Below are positions 35,453 to 44,254 of a stretch of DNA of 64,000 nucleotides, piece after piece. Position 1 is the stretch's first letter; every line of letters starts with the position of its first letter. Under the pieces are notes generated by a model. It saw only the letters and a program-made list of their open reading frames with translations. It had not been told where the DNA came from and ran no database searches. The stretch is taken from the NCBI RefSeq assembly GCF_005925325.1, contig NZ_SRMP01000004.1, positions 248,001 to 312,000 of the forward strand, written 5' to 3'. Made by a program: the position numbers and the translations under genes. This stretch comes from Pedobacter helvus (GTDB taxonomy: Bacteria > Bacteroidota > Bacteroidia > Sphingobacteriales > Sphingobacteriaceae).

Positions 35453-35481
35453 AAGGATGTCCTTGATTTTAGGGCATCCTT
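35453..35481 (+). terminator. Hairpin between DAHP synthase and aroA
   Basis: AAGGATGTCC (35453-35462) pairs with GGGCATCCTT (35472-35481), one G-U pair, 9-base loop. The following bases (ATTTCC) are only weakly T-rich, so it may be a leaky terminator or mRNA-processing hairpin rather than a full stop. Confidence 0.5.
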
Positions 35482-35511
35482 ATTTCCATCGACCTAACAC
35501 CAACCAAAACC

Positions 35512-36774
35512 ATGCATAAAAATGCTATTGTTTCTTTTAAAGGAACACAAAATATACAAGCGGAAATACAGTTAACAGGCTCTAAAAGCGAATGCAACAG
35601 GGCTTTGATTATTAAATCGTTGAGCAAAAATTTGGTCAAAGTAGAAAATTTATCAAATGCTGCCGACACCGTTACCTTAAATGCTATCTTATCTGATTTA
35701 GATACTACAGAAACTGATAGCAATAGCGTAAAAACTGTAGATGTTGGCCCGGCTGGCACTGCAATGCGCTTTTTATCTGCCTATCTCTCTGCAAAAAACG
35801 GAAATTTCCTATTAACAGGAACCGAGCGCATGAAGCAACGTCCCATCGGAATTTTAGCAGATGCTTTAAAGGAAATTGGCGCCCATATCAGTTATGCTGA
35901 ACAAGCAGGTTTTCCTCCTTTGGCTATTAACGGACCATTGGCTCAAACCAGTTCACACATCAAAATCAAAGGCGATATCAGTAGCCAATACATTTCAGCT
36001 TTGTTAATGTTAGCTCCAACCCTACAGCAAGGTTTAACCTTAGAAATTGTTGGTGAGCTAACCTCTAAGCCTTATGTAGAAATGACTTTGGCTATGTTAG
36101 CTGAATGTGGCATTGCTCACGAATGGAATGAAAATTCAATCACTATCCAACATCAAGCATTCAAACCATCTACCTTGGTAGTAGAACCAGATTGGAGTGC
36201 TGCTTCTTACTGGTACAGCATTGTAGCTTTGGCAAAAGAGGCGCAAATCAGCCTTCCGCATTTGCGTGAAAAAAGTCTGCAAGGCGATAGTCAAATCCAG
36301 CAAATCATGGAGATTTTTGGCTTGAGTACCATTAAAACTGACAACGGAATAGCTTTCAAAAAAGATCAAGCTATTAAAGACACAGACAAAGTTTTAGACT
36401 TAAAAACCTGTCCAGATTTGGCCCAAACCATTGTAGTTGTTGCGGCCGCTTTAGGATTAAATATGGCTTTTACAGGTTTAGAAACCTTAAAAATAAAAGA
36501 AACTGACCGTGTTGCTGCTCTCCAAAACGAATTAGCTAAAATTGGCGTAAAACTCAACGAAGACAATTTAATTTACACATTAGACTGTTCTGGACTTTAT
36601 TTCCCTAAAAAAGTGAGCATAGCTACTTACGAAGACCACCGTATGGCCATGGCTTTTGCTCCTTTAGCCTTATTGATTGAGGAATTAGAAATTGAAGACT
36701 ATAACGTAGTTGAAAAATCTTATCCTTATTTTTGGGAAGATTTGAAAAAAGTGGGCTTCCAAGTAAAAAGTTAA
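35512..36774 (+). CDS. aroA: 3-phosphoshikimate 1-carboxyvinyltransferase (EPSP synthase)
   Basis: A 420-residue enzyme that joins phosphoenolpyruvate to shikimate-3-phosphate. Motifs: TGSKSECNRALI (substrate loop), VGPAGTAMRFLSAYLS, TGTERMKQRPIGIL, GDISSQYISALLM, DWSAASYW, KETDRVAALQNEL and YEDHRMAMAFAPLAL. Both inside-out domains are complete. The motif GPAGTAMR has Ala-Gly where the plant form has NAGTAM, a difference met in Bacteroidota. It lies between DAHP synthase and aroC on the plus strand. Confidence 0.95.
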   Translation: MHKNAIVSFKGTQNIQAEIQLTGSKSECNRALIIKSLSKNLVKVENLSNAADTVTLNAILSDLDTTETDSNSVKTVDVGPAGTAMRFLSAYLSAKNGNFLLTGTERMKQRPIGILADALKEIGAHISYAEQAGFPPLAINGPLAQTSSHIKIKGDISSQYISALLMLAPTLQQGLTLEIVGELTSKPYVEMTLAMLAECGIAHEWNENSITIQHQAFKPSTLVVEPDWSAASYWYSIVALAKEAQISLPHLREKSLQGDSQIQQIMEIFGLSTIKTDNGIAFKKDQAIKDTDKVLDLKTCPDLAQTIVVVAAALGLNMAFTGLETLKIKETDRVAALQNELAKIGVKLNEDNLIYTLDCSGLYFPKKVSIATYEDHRMAMAFAPLALLIEELEIEDYNVVEKSYPYFWEDLKKVGFQVKS

Positions 36775-36844
36775 AAGCCAAAAGTAAAAAGTTGGCATTG
36801 TGTCCATTTAATCATTCAAAAATCAATCATTCACTCATTAACAT

Positions 36845-37942
36845 ATGGCAGGCAACTCATTCGGACAAATCTTTCGCATAACCACTTTTGGTGAATCTCA
36901 TGGTACAGCCATAGGTGTAATTTTAGATGGATGTCCGGCAGGCTTAACAATAGATTTAGATTTTATCCAGTCGGAATTGGATAAAAGAAAACCTGGTCAA
37001 TCGAAAATCACTACACAACGCAAGGAAAGCGACACGGTACAAATTCTTTCGGGAACTTTTGAAGGAAAAAGTACAGGCACACCTATTGCAATGTTAATTC
37101 CTAACGAAGACCAACGCAGTAAAGATTACGGACACAATGTGGATGTTTACCGTCCGAGCCATGCAGATTATGTTTACGATGCTAAATATGGAATTCGCGA
37201 CCATCGCGGTGGAGGTCGTTCTTCTGCAAGAGAAACTGCTGCAAGAGTTGCTGCAGGTGCAATTGCAAAACTATTATTGAAACATCATGGCATTGATATA
37301 TTTGCACACGTTACCGCTGTGGGTAAAATCAACGCACCTAATTTAGAAAACGATAACATCGCTGAACTTTTAGAACTCAGAGAAGCTAACATAGTACGTT
37401 GCGCAGATCCTGCTACAGCAAACGAAATGATCGAATTTATTGATAGCGTGCGCAAAGACGGCGATACAATTGGCGGTAAAGTTTCTTGTGTAATTAAAGG
37501 CTGTCCTGCAGGTTTGGGAGAACCTGTGTTTGACAAACTACATGCAGATTTAGGTAAGGCAATGTTGAGCATCAATGCTGTACACGGTTTTGAGTACGGT
37601 TCTGGGTTTGATGGTACAGAATTGAGAGGATCAGAACACAACGATGTACCCTTACCAAAATCTCAGGAAGAAACACAATTTAAAACCATTACCAACCATG
37701 CTGGTGGTATTTTAGGTGGCATATCCAATGGAATGGACATTACTTTTAAAGTGGGATTTAAGCCTGTGGCTACCATTATGCATAACCAGCAAACCATCAA
37801 TGCGGCTGGTGAAGCTTCAGAAATTAAAGGAAAAGGCCGTCATGACCCATGCGTAGTACCAAGAGCGGTGGTAATTGTAGAAGCAATGGCGGCTTTGGTA
37901 TTGGCAGATCATTTATTGAGAAATAGAGCAAGTAAACTTTAA
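36845..37942 (+). CDS. aroC: Chorismate synthase
   Basis: A 365-residue FMN-dependent enzyme that makes chorismate from EPSP, the last shikimate step. Motifs: [40 protein letters not shown] with [13 protein letters not shown], and near the end [20 protein letters not shown]. Full length. It follows aroA by 70 bases and is the final gene of the aromatic cluster; the palindrome at 37957-37976 comes right after. Confidence 0.96.
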   Translation: MAGNSFGQIFRITTFGESHGTAIGVILDGCPAGLTIDLDFIQSELDKRKPGQSKITTQRKESDTVQILSGTFEGKSTGTPIAMLIPNEDQRSKDYGHNVDVYRPSHADYVYDAKYGIRDHRGGGRSSARETAARVAAGAIAKLLLKHHGIDIFAHVTAVGKINAPNLENDNIAELLELREANIVRCADPATANEMIEFIDSVRKDGDTIGGKVSCVIKGCPAGLGEPVFDKLHADLGKAMLSINAVHGFEYGSGFDGTELRGSEHNDVPLPKSQEETQFKTITNHAGGILGGISNGMDITFKVGFKPVATIMHNQQTINAAGEASEIKGKGRHDPCVVPRAVVIVEAMAALVLADHLLRNRASKL

Positions 37943-37956
37943 TTAATTTGGTGTAC

Positions 37957-37976
37957 GGGCGAAAAATTTTTCGCTC
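37957..37976. repeat. Palindrome GCGAAAAATTTTTCGC, terminator or repeat element
   Basis: GCGAAAAATTTTTCGC (37959-37974) is a perfect 16-base palindrome, extended by G-U and G-C pairs on the outside, 15 bases after aroC. It has no separate T tract. It may stop the aroC transcript in both directions, or be a copy of a dispersed intergenic repeat. Confidence 0.55.
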
Positions 37977-37991
37977 CAACAGTTTCCTATT

Positions 37992-38597
37992 ATGCGCATA
38001 TTAATTTCAATACTTTTTTTAGGATTTGGAGCGCAAGCTCAAACATTTAGCGAAAAAATCGCTATACACCGCGAGCATTATAAAGCAGATTTCGTAAGTA
38101 GTGAACGTGCGCCATTGAAAGAACCCGACTTAAAACATCTTCAATTCTATGATGCCGACAGCACTTATAGCGTAAATGCGAAAGTAACTTTGCTAAAAGG
38201 TGAAAAAGCTTTCAAAATGCCAACTTATGCAGGCACCACAGCAGATTACATTCGCTATGCGAAATTGAATTTTGAGTTAAATGGCAAACCAGTACAGTTA
38301 ACTTTATATAAAAATATTGCCTTAGCTGCCAATGCTGCTTATAGAGATTATTTGTTCTTGCCTTTTACCGATCAAACCAATAACAAAGAAACTTATGGTG
38401 GTGGTCGTTATATCGATTTGAAAAGTACAGCCGTTATAGGCGGAAAAATCGAACTAGATTTTAATAAGGCTTACAATCCATACTGTGCTTACAGCGACGG
38501 TTACCGCTGCCCTATTCCACCAGAAGAAAATGATTTGCAACTGGAAATTAAAGCTGGTGAAAAAAACTATACAGGCGAAAAAAAGAAACGAAATTAA
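37992..38597 (+). CDS. DUF1684 family secreted protein
   Basis: A 201-residue protein with a signal peptide (to about residue 17, GAQAQ). The body matches DUF1684: KHLQFYDADSTYSV, a beta-rich middle, then the hallmark YGGGRYIDL and LDFNKAYNPYCAYSDGYRCP with PPEENDL. The two Cys in the CAY...YRCP segment could form a disulfide in the periplasm. Function is unknown in the family. It lies 49 bases after aroC, probably with its own expression beyond the palindrome. Confidence 0.88.
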   Translation: MRILISILFLGFGAQAQTFSEKIAIHREHYKADFVSSERAPLKEPDLKHLQFYDADSTYSVNAKVTLLKGEKAFKMPTYAGTTADYIRYAKLNFELNGKPVQLTLYKNIALAANAAYRDYLFLPFTDQTNNKETYGGGRYIDLKSTAVIGGKIELDFNKAYNPYCAYSDGYRCPIPPEENDLQLEIKAGEKNYTGEKKKRN

Positions 38598-39144
38598 ACC
38601 AGAACCTTAAATTAAAGGATACACACGCTAAGAAAATTACCATAAGTGATTTGTTTTGAAAGCTCGAAGATTTCCCCAAACCTATATCTCGCTTTACAAT
38701 ACGTGCATATCAATTTAACTTACTTAAATCTTGGAGCATTAACTTCCAAATCATTATTTGGGGATACACAAACAATACATTTTAATCAAGCAGATCAATT
38801 TAGCATCTAGTTTCATTATCAGAAGAGTGATTAGTGGAAAAAACAGGTAGTAAAATTAAATTAGGTCACTTAAGATTAAAGTAAACCGTAAATATCACGA
38901 AACTTCTACTTAACTCTTCTAATAAAATCATCGCGTTTTACCACACCTTGATAGATAAAAACAGAGAAATCTGCTAAAAATTTCCAGAATATCCTATTGT
39001 TTAGATATTTCATGCGAGAGCGTAAGAGTTAAACCTATTTTTTACGCAAAGATACATTAATATTAAAGCTTATTAATCATTATTAAGCGAAAATTTTCAT
39101 TCATTTTAAATACCTGTTTAGCTTAGCTAAAGTATGGAAACAAG
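38598..39144. other. Gene-free AT-rich region
   Basis: About 550 bases with no frame over 60 codons, no tRNA fold and no recognisable RNA. CCCCAAA (about 38674) and TTTGGGG (about 38757) are long-spaced inverted arms. It is the longest empty stretch in the window. Confidence 0.5.
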
Positions 39145-39169
39145 AAAGGACGATAAATTATCGTCCTTT
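39145..39169 (-). terminator. Terminator of the E1 dehydrogenase gene
   Basis: AAAGGACGAT (39145-39154) and ATCGTCCTTT (39160-39169) pair perfectly around AAATT. On the minus strand it comes 14 bases after the stop and is followed by a T-rich tract (TTTCTTGTTT). Confidence 0.8.
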
Positions 39170-39183
39170 TACTTTATTTTATG

Positions 39184-41607
39184 TTAATACAATTTAGGAT
39201 ATTTATCTGGATTAGCTTCATTCATCATAGCGTATGCTGCCTCTACGATATCATCAACAGATGGCTTAGCAAAGTAATCTCCATCAGAACCATAAGGCGG
39301 ACGATGAGCTTTTGCAGATAAGGTTTGTGGTTTACTATCTAATAAGTAATAACCTTTTTGTTCTTCTAATATTTGCTGCAAGATAAAAGCACTCGCACCT
39401 CCAGGTACGTCTTCATCTACCACTAATAATTTATTAGTTTTTTGTAGTGATTTTGCAGCTAGCTTATCCAAATCAAATGGCAGCAAAGTTTGTATATCTA
39501 TTACTTCAATAGCAATACCGAAGTTTTCTAATTCTTCTGCAGCTTCTTCTACCAATCTTAGCGTAGATCCGTAACTTACCACAGTAATATCGCCACCTTC
39601 TTTAATGATTTCGGCCTTACCTAACGGAACGGTGAATTCTCCCACATTATCAGGTAATTTTTCTTTCAAACGATAACCATTTAAGCACTCTATCAATAAA
39701 GCTGGCTCATCAGACCTGAACAGAGTATTGTACATTCCTGCAGCTTGTGTCATGTTTCGAGGCACGCAAATATGTAAACCTCTTAAACTGCCCAATATCA
39801 TACTCATTGGAGAGCCCGAGTGCCAAATCCCTTCTAATCTATGTCCACGACTTCTAATAATCAATGGCGCTTTCTGCCCCGCTTTGGTACGGTAAGATAA
39901 CGTTGCTAAATCATCACTTAAAACCGTTATCGCGTACAACAAGTAATCTAAATATTGGATTTCAGCAATTGGCCTTAAACCTCTCATCGCCAAACCAATA
40001 CCCTGTCCTACAATAGTTGATTCTCTAATTCCAGCATCAGTTATTCTGATTTCGCCATATTTAGCCTGCAAACCTGCAAAACCTTGATTTACATCGCCAA
40101 TAGCACCCAAATCTTCTCCAAAAGCGACTAATCTCGGATCTCTTGCAAAATTTGCATCAAAGCAGGCATTTAAGATCTCTCTTCCATCTATCATCTTAGC
40201 CTGCTCACTATAAATAGCAGGCACTTGAGTAACATTAAACGGACTATCTATACCGTCAGTAAATAGTTTAGAATTGTAAAGTTCTGTATATGCCTTAGTT
40301 TTCTCGTTGTACCAATTGATTAATATATCTCTATCTGGAGACGGAGAATTTACACTTTGTCTAATTGCTTTTCTAACTGTTGAAACGACCTCTTTACGTA
40401 ATGCATCATGAGTTGAAGCAAGCTGAGCAGCAATCTTACTTAAAGCAGCATTTCCGTTTGCCATATTATTGATCATACGAACAACATCTGCCTGCTCTTG
40501 CTTTATCGTATCTAAGAACTCATTCCAAGCTTCTTTCTGAACATCACGCACATACTTTTTAGCAGTTTCTTCTAGTTCATCCAGCTCCTCTTTGGTTGCA
40601 ATGGCAGATTCAATCATCCATTCTCGCATCTTCAAGATGCAATCATGTTCTTTTTCCCATGCTAAACGCTCCTTACTTTTATAACGTTCATGAGAACCAG
40701 ACGTAGAATGTCCTTGTGGTTGGGTAACCTCTGTAACGTGTATTAAAACAGGCACATGCTCATTTCTACAAACCTCAATAGCTTTTAAATAGGTTTCGCA
40801 TAAAGCTGGATAATCCCAACCTCTAACCTTAAAGATTTCGTAGCCATTGGTGCCTTCTTCACGCTGAAATCCTCGTAGAATTCCTGAGATATCTTCTTTG
40901 GTAGTTTGATATTTAGCAGGTACCGATATGCCGTAACCATCATCCCAAATAGAAATAGCCATAGGCACTTGCAATACACCGGCAGCATTAAATGCCTCGA
41001 AAAACACACCTTCGGAAGTAGAGGCATTACCAATCGTGCCAAAAGCAACTTCATTTCCGTTAACAGAAAAATTCTTTAGGTAATCGAGCTCTTTATTTTG
41101 TTTGTATAACTTGGATGCATATGCCAGGCCTACCAAGCGAGCCATTTGTCCGCCAGTGGTAGAAATATCCGCAGAACTATTCTTTACCTCCGTTAAATTT
41201 CTCCAGCTACCATCTTCATTTAAAGATCTGGTAGCAAAGTGACTATTCATCTGTCTTCCAGCTGAGGCAGGATCTGCATTTACATCTGGATTGGCATATA
41301 ACTGTGCAAAAAACTCCTTGATTGTAGATATGCCTGTAGCAAAAGCGAAAGTTTGGTCTCTGTAGTACCCGGCACGCCAATCTCCCTTCTTAAACACCTT
41401 GGCCATGGCTAGTTGCGGCACTTCCTTCCCATCACCAAATATTCCGAATTTAGCTTTGCCCGTAAGCACTTCTTTACGCCCCAATAAACTTGCCTGACGG
41501 CTTTCTACAGCAATCCTGTAATCGTCTATTACTATGGCTTTAAAGTCATCAAAACTTAGTTCTGAAGCATCAATCTCGTTGGTAACAACTTTCTCGGCTG
41601 ATCTCAT
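39184..41607 (-). CDS. Fused 2-oxoacid dehydrogenase E1 (alpha + beta)
   Basis: An 807-residue thiamine-diphosphate enzyme that decarboxylates a 2-oxoacid (branched-chain or similar). The first ~400 residues are the alpha part and ~470-807 the beta part (FGEDLGAIGDVNQGFAGLQA, RGLRPIAEIQYLDYLLYA, SRGHRLEGIWHSGSPM, VVDEDVPGGASAF). In most bacteria these are two genes. In the alpha part the usual ThDP motif GDG...NN reads GTIGNASTSEG...WDDGYGIS, so the metal/diphosphate site is altered. E2 and E3 are not in this window. It is transcribed alone, from a TATCTTTG box near 41630 to the terminator at 39145. Confidence 0.93.
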   Translation of the reverse strand: MRSAEKVVTNEIDASELSFDDFKAIVIDDYRIAVESRQASLLGRKEVLTGKAKFGIFGDGKEVPQLAMAKVFKKGDWRAGYYRDQTFAFATGISTIKEFFAQLYANPDVNADPASAGRQMNSHFATRSLNEDGSWRNLTEVKNSSADISTTGGQMARLVGLAYASKLYKQNKELDYLKNFSVNGNEVAFGTIGNASTSEGVFFEAFNAAGVLQVPMAISIWDDGYGISVPAKYQTTKEDISGILRGFQREEGTNGYEIFKVRGWDYPALCETYLKAIEVCRNEHVPVLIHVTEVTQPQGHSTSGSHERYKSKERLAWEKEHDCILKMREWMIESAIATKEELDELEETAKKYVRDVQKEAWNEFLDTIKQEQADVVRMINNMANGNAALSKIAAQLASTHDALRKEVVSTVRKAIRQSVNSPSPDRDILINWYNEKTKAYTELYNSKLFTDGIDSPFNVTQVPAIYSEQAKMIDGREILNACFDANFARDPRLVAFGEDLGAIGDVNQGFAGLQAKYGEIRITDAGIRESTIVGQGIGLAMRGLRPIAEIQYLDYLLYAITVLSDDLATLSYRTKAGQKAPLIIRSRGHRLEGIWHSGSPMSMILGSLRGLHICVPRNMTQAAGMYNTLFRSDEPALLIECLNGYRLKEKLPDNVGEFTVPLGKAEIIKEGGDITVVSYGSTLRLVEEAAEELENFGIAIEVIDIQTLLPFDLDKLAAKSLQKTNKLLVVDEDVPGGASAFILQQILEEQKGYYLLDSKPQTLSAKAHRPPYGSDGDYFAKPSVDDIVEAAYAMMNEANPDKYPKLY

Positions 41608-41629
41608 AAGCTACAAGTTGGTTAAGTCG

Positions 41630-41637
41630 CAAAGATA
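41630..41637 (-). promoter_or_regulatory. -7 promoter box of the E1 gene
   Basis: On the minus strand this reads TATCTTTG, a match to TAnnTTTG, 23 bases before the ATG. No good -33 box was found at the expected distance. Confidence 0.4.
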
Positions 41638-41691
41638 CAATTCTTTCTAACTTTGACTTACGAATACCGGCAAATAATATTTGGAATACTT

Positions 41692-41721
41692 TTTGTTTTA
41701 AATTATTAAACACTAAATTTG
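41692..41721 (+). promoter_or_regulatory. Promoter of the DUF1573 gene
   Basis: TTTG (41692-41695) and TAAATTTG (41714-41721), 18 bases apart, match the Bacteroidota consensus at both boxes. The start of transcription would be about 20 bases before the ATG at 41749. Confidence 0.65.
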
Positions 41722-41748
41722 TTATATACTAAATTAAAATAAACACGC

Positions 41749-42141
41749 ATGAAAAAGCTACTTTTTTTATTTGTTGCCCTAGTGGGATTAGGCTTAACTG
41801 CAAACGCTCAGACTAAACCTGCAGAATTTAAATTTGATACTGAAACTCACGACTTTGGAAAGATTAAATTAGACCAAGCGGTGAGTTACACTTTCAATTT
41901 CGTTAACGAAGGTGATGCCCCTTTAATCATTTCTAAGGTAGAGCCAACTTGCGGTTGTACTGTAGGAGAATACACACAAACTCCTGTTAAAAAAGGAGAG
42001 AAAGGTTTCATAAAAGTTACAGTAAAGAAATCAGGTTCGCCACTTCCTTTCAATATGGCGGTAACGGTAACTTCAAATGCTAGAACTACTACTAAGGTAC
42101 TTTATCTTAAAGGAGAAACAGTAGCAAATGCGATCAAATAG
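41749..42141 (+). CDS. DUF1573 (ASPM-SPD-2-Hydin-like) secreted protein
   Basis: A 130-residue protein with a signal peptide (ending TANAQ, ~21) and one DUF1573 domain: FDTETHDFGKIKLDQAVSYT, NEGDAPLIISKVEPTCGCT and GEKGFIKVTV. This is an immunoglobulin-like fold very common in Bacteroidota, probably periplasmic or surface; precise role unknown. The CGC motif is part of the family signature. It has its own promoter and terminator and is therefore monocistronic. Confidence 0.92.
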   Translation: MKKLLFLFVALVGLGLTANAQTKPAEFKFDTETHDFGKIKLDQAVSYTFNFVNEGDAPLIISKVEPTCGCTVGEYTQTPVKKGEKGFIKVTVKKSGSPLPFNMAVTVTSNARTTTKVLYLKGETVANAIK

Positions 42142-42170
42142 GTGATTTGTATCTTATGAAATATTTTTTG

Positions 42171-42200
42171 AGAACCTCGTTATTACAACGGGGTTTTCTT
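42171..42200 (+). terminator. Terminator after the DUF1573 gene
   Basis: AGAACCTCGTT (42171-42181) pairs over 11 positions with AACGGGGTTTT (42187-42197), with G-U pairs and a 5-base loop, followed by TTTTCTTATTTTT. Confidence 0.75.
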
Positions 42201-42211
42201 ATTTTTGTGCC

Positions 42212-43411
42212 ATGCCAAAAATATCAGAAAAAGGGCTTCAAATGCCCGCTTCACCAATCAGAAAACTTACCCCGTTTGCCGATAAAGCTAAAACCGACGG
42301 AAAAAAAGTATATCATTTAAATATCGGTCAACCAGATATCGAAACTCCAGAAGGAATGTTAAATGCCATTAAAAACATTGACTTTAATGTTTGGGCATAC
42401 ACACCATCTGAAGGAACTTTGGCCTACAGAAAAAAACTAACAGAGTATTATAACAAATTGGGTTATAACATTACTCCAGAAAATATCTTAGTAACGGTTG
42501 GTGGTTCGGAAGCGATCACGATTGCAATGCAAACTTGTGTTAATGAGGGTGATGAAATTATAATTCCAGAACCTTTTTATGCAAACTATAATGGTTTTGC
42601 TTGTATGAGCAATGTAGTAGTTAAACCTATTCTTTCATATATTGAAAATGGTTTTGCGCTACCTTCTATCGCTGAGTTCGAGAAACTGATTACTGAGAAA
42701 ACAAAAGCAATTATTATCTGTAACCCTAATAACCCAACAGGTTATCTATATTCAAGAGAAGAATTGGAAGCGTTGAAAGCACTTTGCCTAAAATATGATC
42801 TATTCTTGTTCTCTGATGAAGCTTACCGTGAATTCTGTTACGATGGCCGTGAGTTTATCTCACCAATGCATTTAGACGGATTAGATGAAAACGTAGTGAT
42901 TATGGATACTGTTTCTAAACGTTATAGTGCTTGTGGTGCTCGTTTAGGTTGTTTAATTACTAAAAACAAAGAGATAATTGCTTCGGGATTAAAATTTGCA
43001 CAAGCTCGTTTAAGTCCGGGTATGGTAGAGCAGATTGCTGGAGCAGCTGCCGTAGATACTCCTGGTAGCTACTTTGAAGCTGTAAATAAAGAATATACTT
43101 TACGTAGAGACACTTTAGTAAACAGATTAAACAACATCAAAGGCGTTTTCTGTCCTAATCCAGGTGGTGCATTTTATGTGGTAGCAAAGTTTCCTATTGA
43201 TGATGCAGATAAATTTTGTCAGTGGATTTTAGAAAGTTTTGAGCATAATAACGCTACAGTAATGATGGCTCCTGCTACAGGTTTCTATTCTTCGGCAGGT
43301 TCTGGCAAAAACGAAGTGCGTATGGCTTATGTACTTAATGTTGATGATTTAAATGCAGCGATGGATTGTCTAGAGCTGGCATTACAACAATATCCTGGAA
43401 GAACTGCTTAA
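42212..43411 (+). CDS. PLP-dependent aminotransferase, class I/II
   Basis: A 399-residue fold-type I aminotransferase, aspartate-aminotransferase-like. The cofactor Lys is Lys236 in TVSKRYSACGARLG; other motifs are HLNIGQPDIETPEG, TVGGSEAITIAMQ, IICNPNNPTGYLYS and SDEAYREFCYDG. The substrate may be aromatic or aspartate-type amino acids; in this window it could supply the transamination missing from the aromatic cluster, but that is only a possibility. It starts 11 bases after the DUF1573 terminator, very close, so its own promoter must lie within or before that hairpin. Confidence 0.9.
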   Translation: MPKISEKGLQMPASPIRKLTPFADKAKTDGKKVYHLNIGQPDIETPEGMLNAIKNIDFNVWAYTPSEGTLAYRKKLTEYYNKLGYNITPENILVTVGGSEAITIAMQTCVNEGDEIIIPEPFYANYNGFACMSNVVVKPILSYIENGFALPSIAEFEKLITEKTKAIIICNPNNPTGYLYSREELEALKALCLKYDLFLFSDEAYREFCYDGREFISPMHLDGLDENVVIMDTVSKRYSACGARLGCLITKNKEIIASGLKFAQARLSPGMVEQIAGAAAVDTPGSYFEAVNKEYTLRRDTLVNRLNNIKGVFCPNPGGAFYVVAKFPIDDADKFCQWILESFEHNNATVMMAPATGFYSSAGSGKNEVRMAYVLNVDDLNAAMDCLELALQQYPGRTA

Positions 43412-43424
43412 TTAGCAGTTCTTC

Positions 43425-43479
43425 AGTGGTCAGTAATCAGTGGTCAGTCTTAAATGTAAACTACTGACAACTGACCACT
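43425..43479. repeat. AGTGGTCAGT tandem and inverted repeat
   Basis: AGTGGTCAGT occurs at 43425-43434 and 43439-43448, with the reverse complement ACTGACCACT at 43470-43479 reaching into the DUF4159 stop. The same unit recurs at 56204-56213 and inverted at 56309-56317. It could fold into a hairpin serving the two convergent genes. Confidence 0.65.
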
Positions 43480-44107
43480 AACTATTCACTCCCATCGCAT
43501 AAAGCACAATATTCACTGCAAATTTCGTATTGTCTTCTGCTAGAAAGCGTTTATTTCTAAAATCATAGTCCCATTCACAACCGTAATCCTTGTTACTGTA
43601 CAATACTCCTATTCTCCCATTAACTATGATTGCCTTAAGATAATCGTGAACTAGGTCATCTCCCCAACCATTTAATTCGAAAGAAGTAGTCGGTGGGCCT
43701 TTCTCGAACTTAAAGAAAGCATGATATAACGGATGGTTATTTGGGATTTTTTTAAGGGCACCGTTACCGAACAAACTAGCCATCTGCGTTTCAAAAGATC
43801 GAGCGAACAAGCCATCTATATCGTGGTTACAATCGTCTACGAACACGAAACCTCCATTTTTTACAAACGCTTTAAAATTAGTGGCCTCCTGTTGATTAAA
43901 CTGAACCAATTTGTGTCCACTTAAATAGCAAAAAGGATATTTAAAGATATCTGGACTACTAAGTTCTATGATCTTCTCTTCGGGTTCCAAAGGAACGGTT
44001 GTATACTCCAATAAAGAGTTCAACACATTTGCAGGCATACGTTGATCTGTATCCCAATCTCCAGAAGTATATTTTATTCGTGCAAAAGTAAATTTAGCAG
44101 CTCGCAT
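43478..44107 (-). CDS. DUF4159 domain protein
   Basis: A 209-residue protein from the ATG at 44107 (a TTG one codon earlier is not preferred). It matches DUF4159: FARIKYTSGDWDTDQRMPAN at the start, then GGFVFVDDCNHDIDGLFAR, KKIPNNHPLYHAFFKF and VLYSNKDYGCEWD. The fold resembles a glutamine-amidotransferase/ThuA-like domain without a clear catalytic triad. No signal peptide here. It is divergent from the MoxR cluster, with which DUF4159 genes usually keep company, so a shared function is likely. Confidence 0.85.
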   Translation of the reverse strand: MRAAKFTFARIKYTSGDWDTDQRMPANVLNSLLEYTTVPLEPEEKIIELSSPDIFKYPFCYLSGHKLVQFNQQEATNFKAFVKNGGFVFVDDCNHDIDGLFARSFETQMASLFGNGALKKIPNNHPLYHAFFKFEKGPPTTSFELNGWGDDLVHDYLKAIIVNGRIGVLYSNKDYGCEWDYDFRNKRFLAEDNTKFAVNIVLYAMGVNS

Positions 44108-44254
44108 CAATCTAAATTACTTTCATTTATTGAAATTTCATTTTTAAATAGGTATAATGTTGTAATTTTTTTGATATTCTTCAAGAGCACCTTATTTTTC
44201 AATTGGATATGCGCTATATTGAAGCATCAATAAAAACCTAAAAGATTTCGTCAT

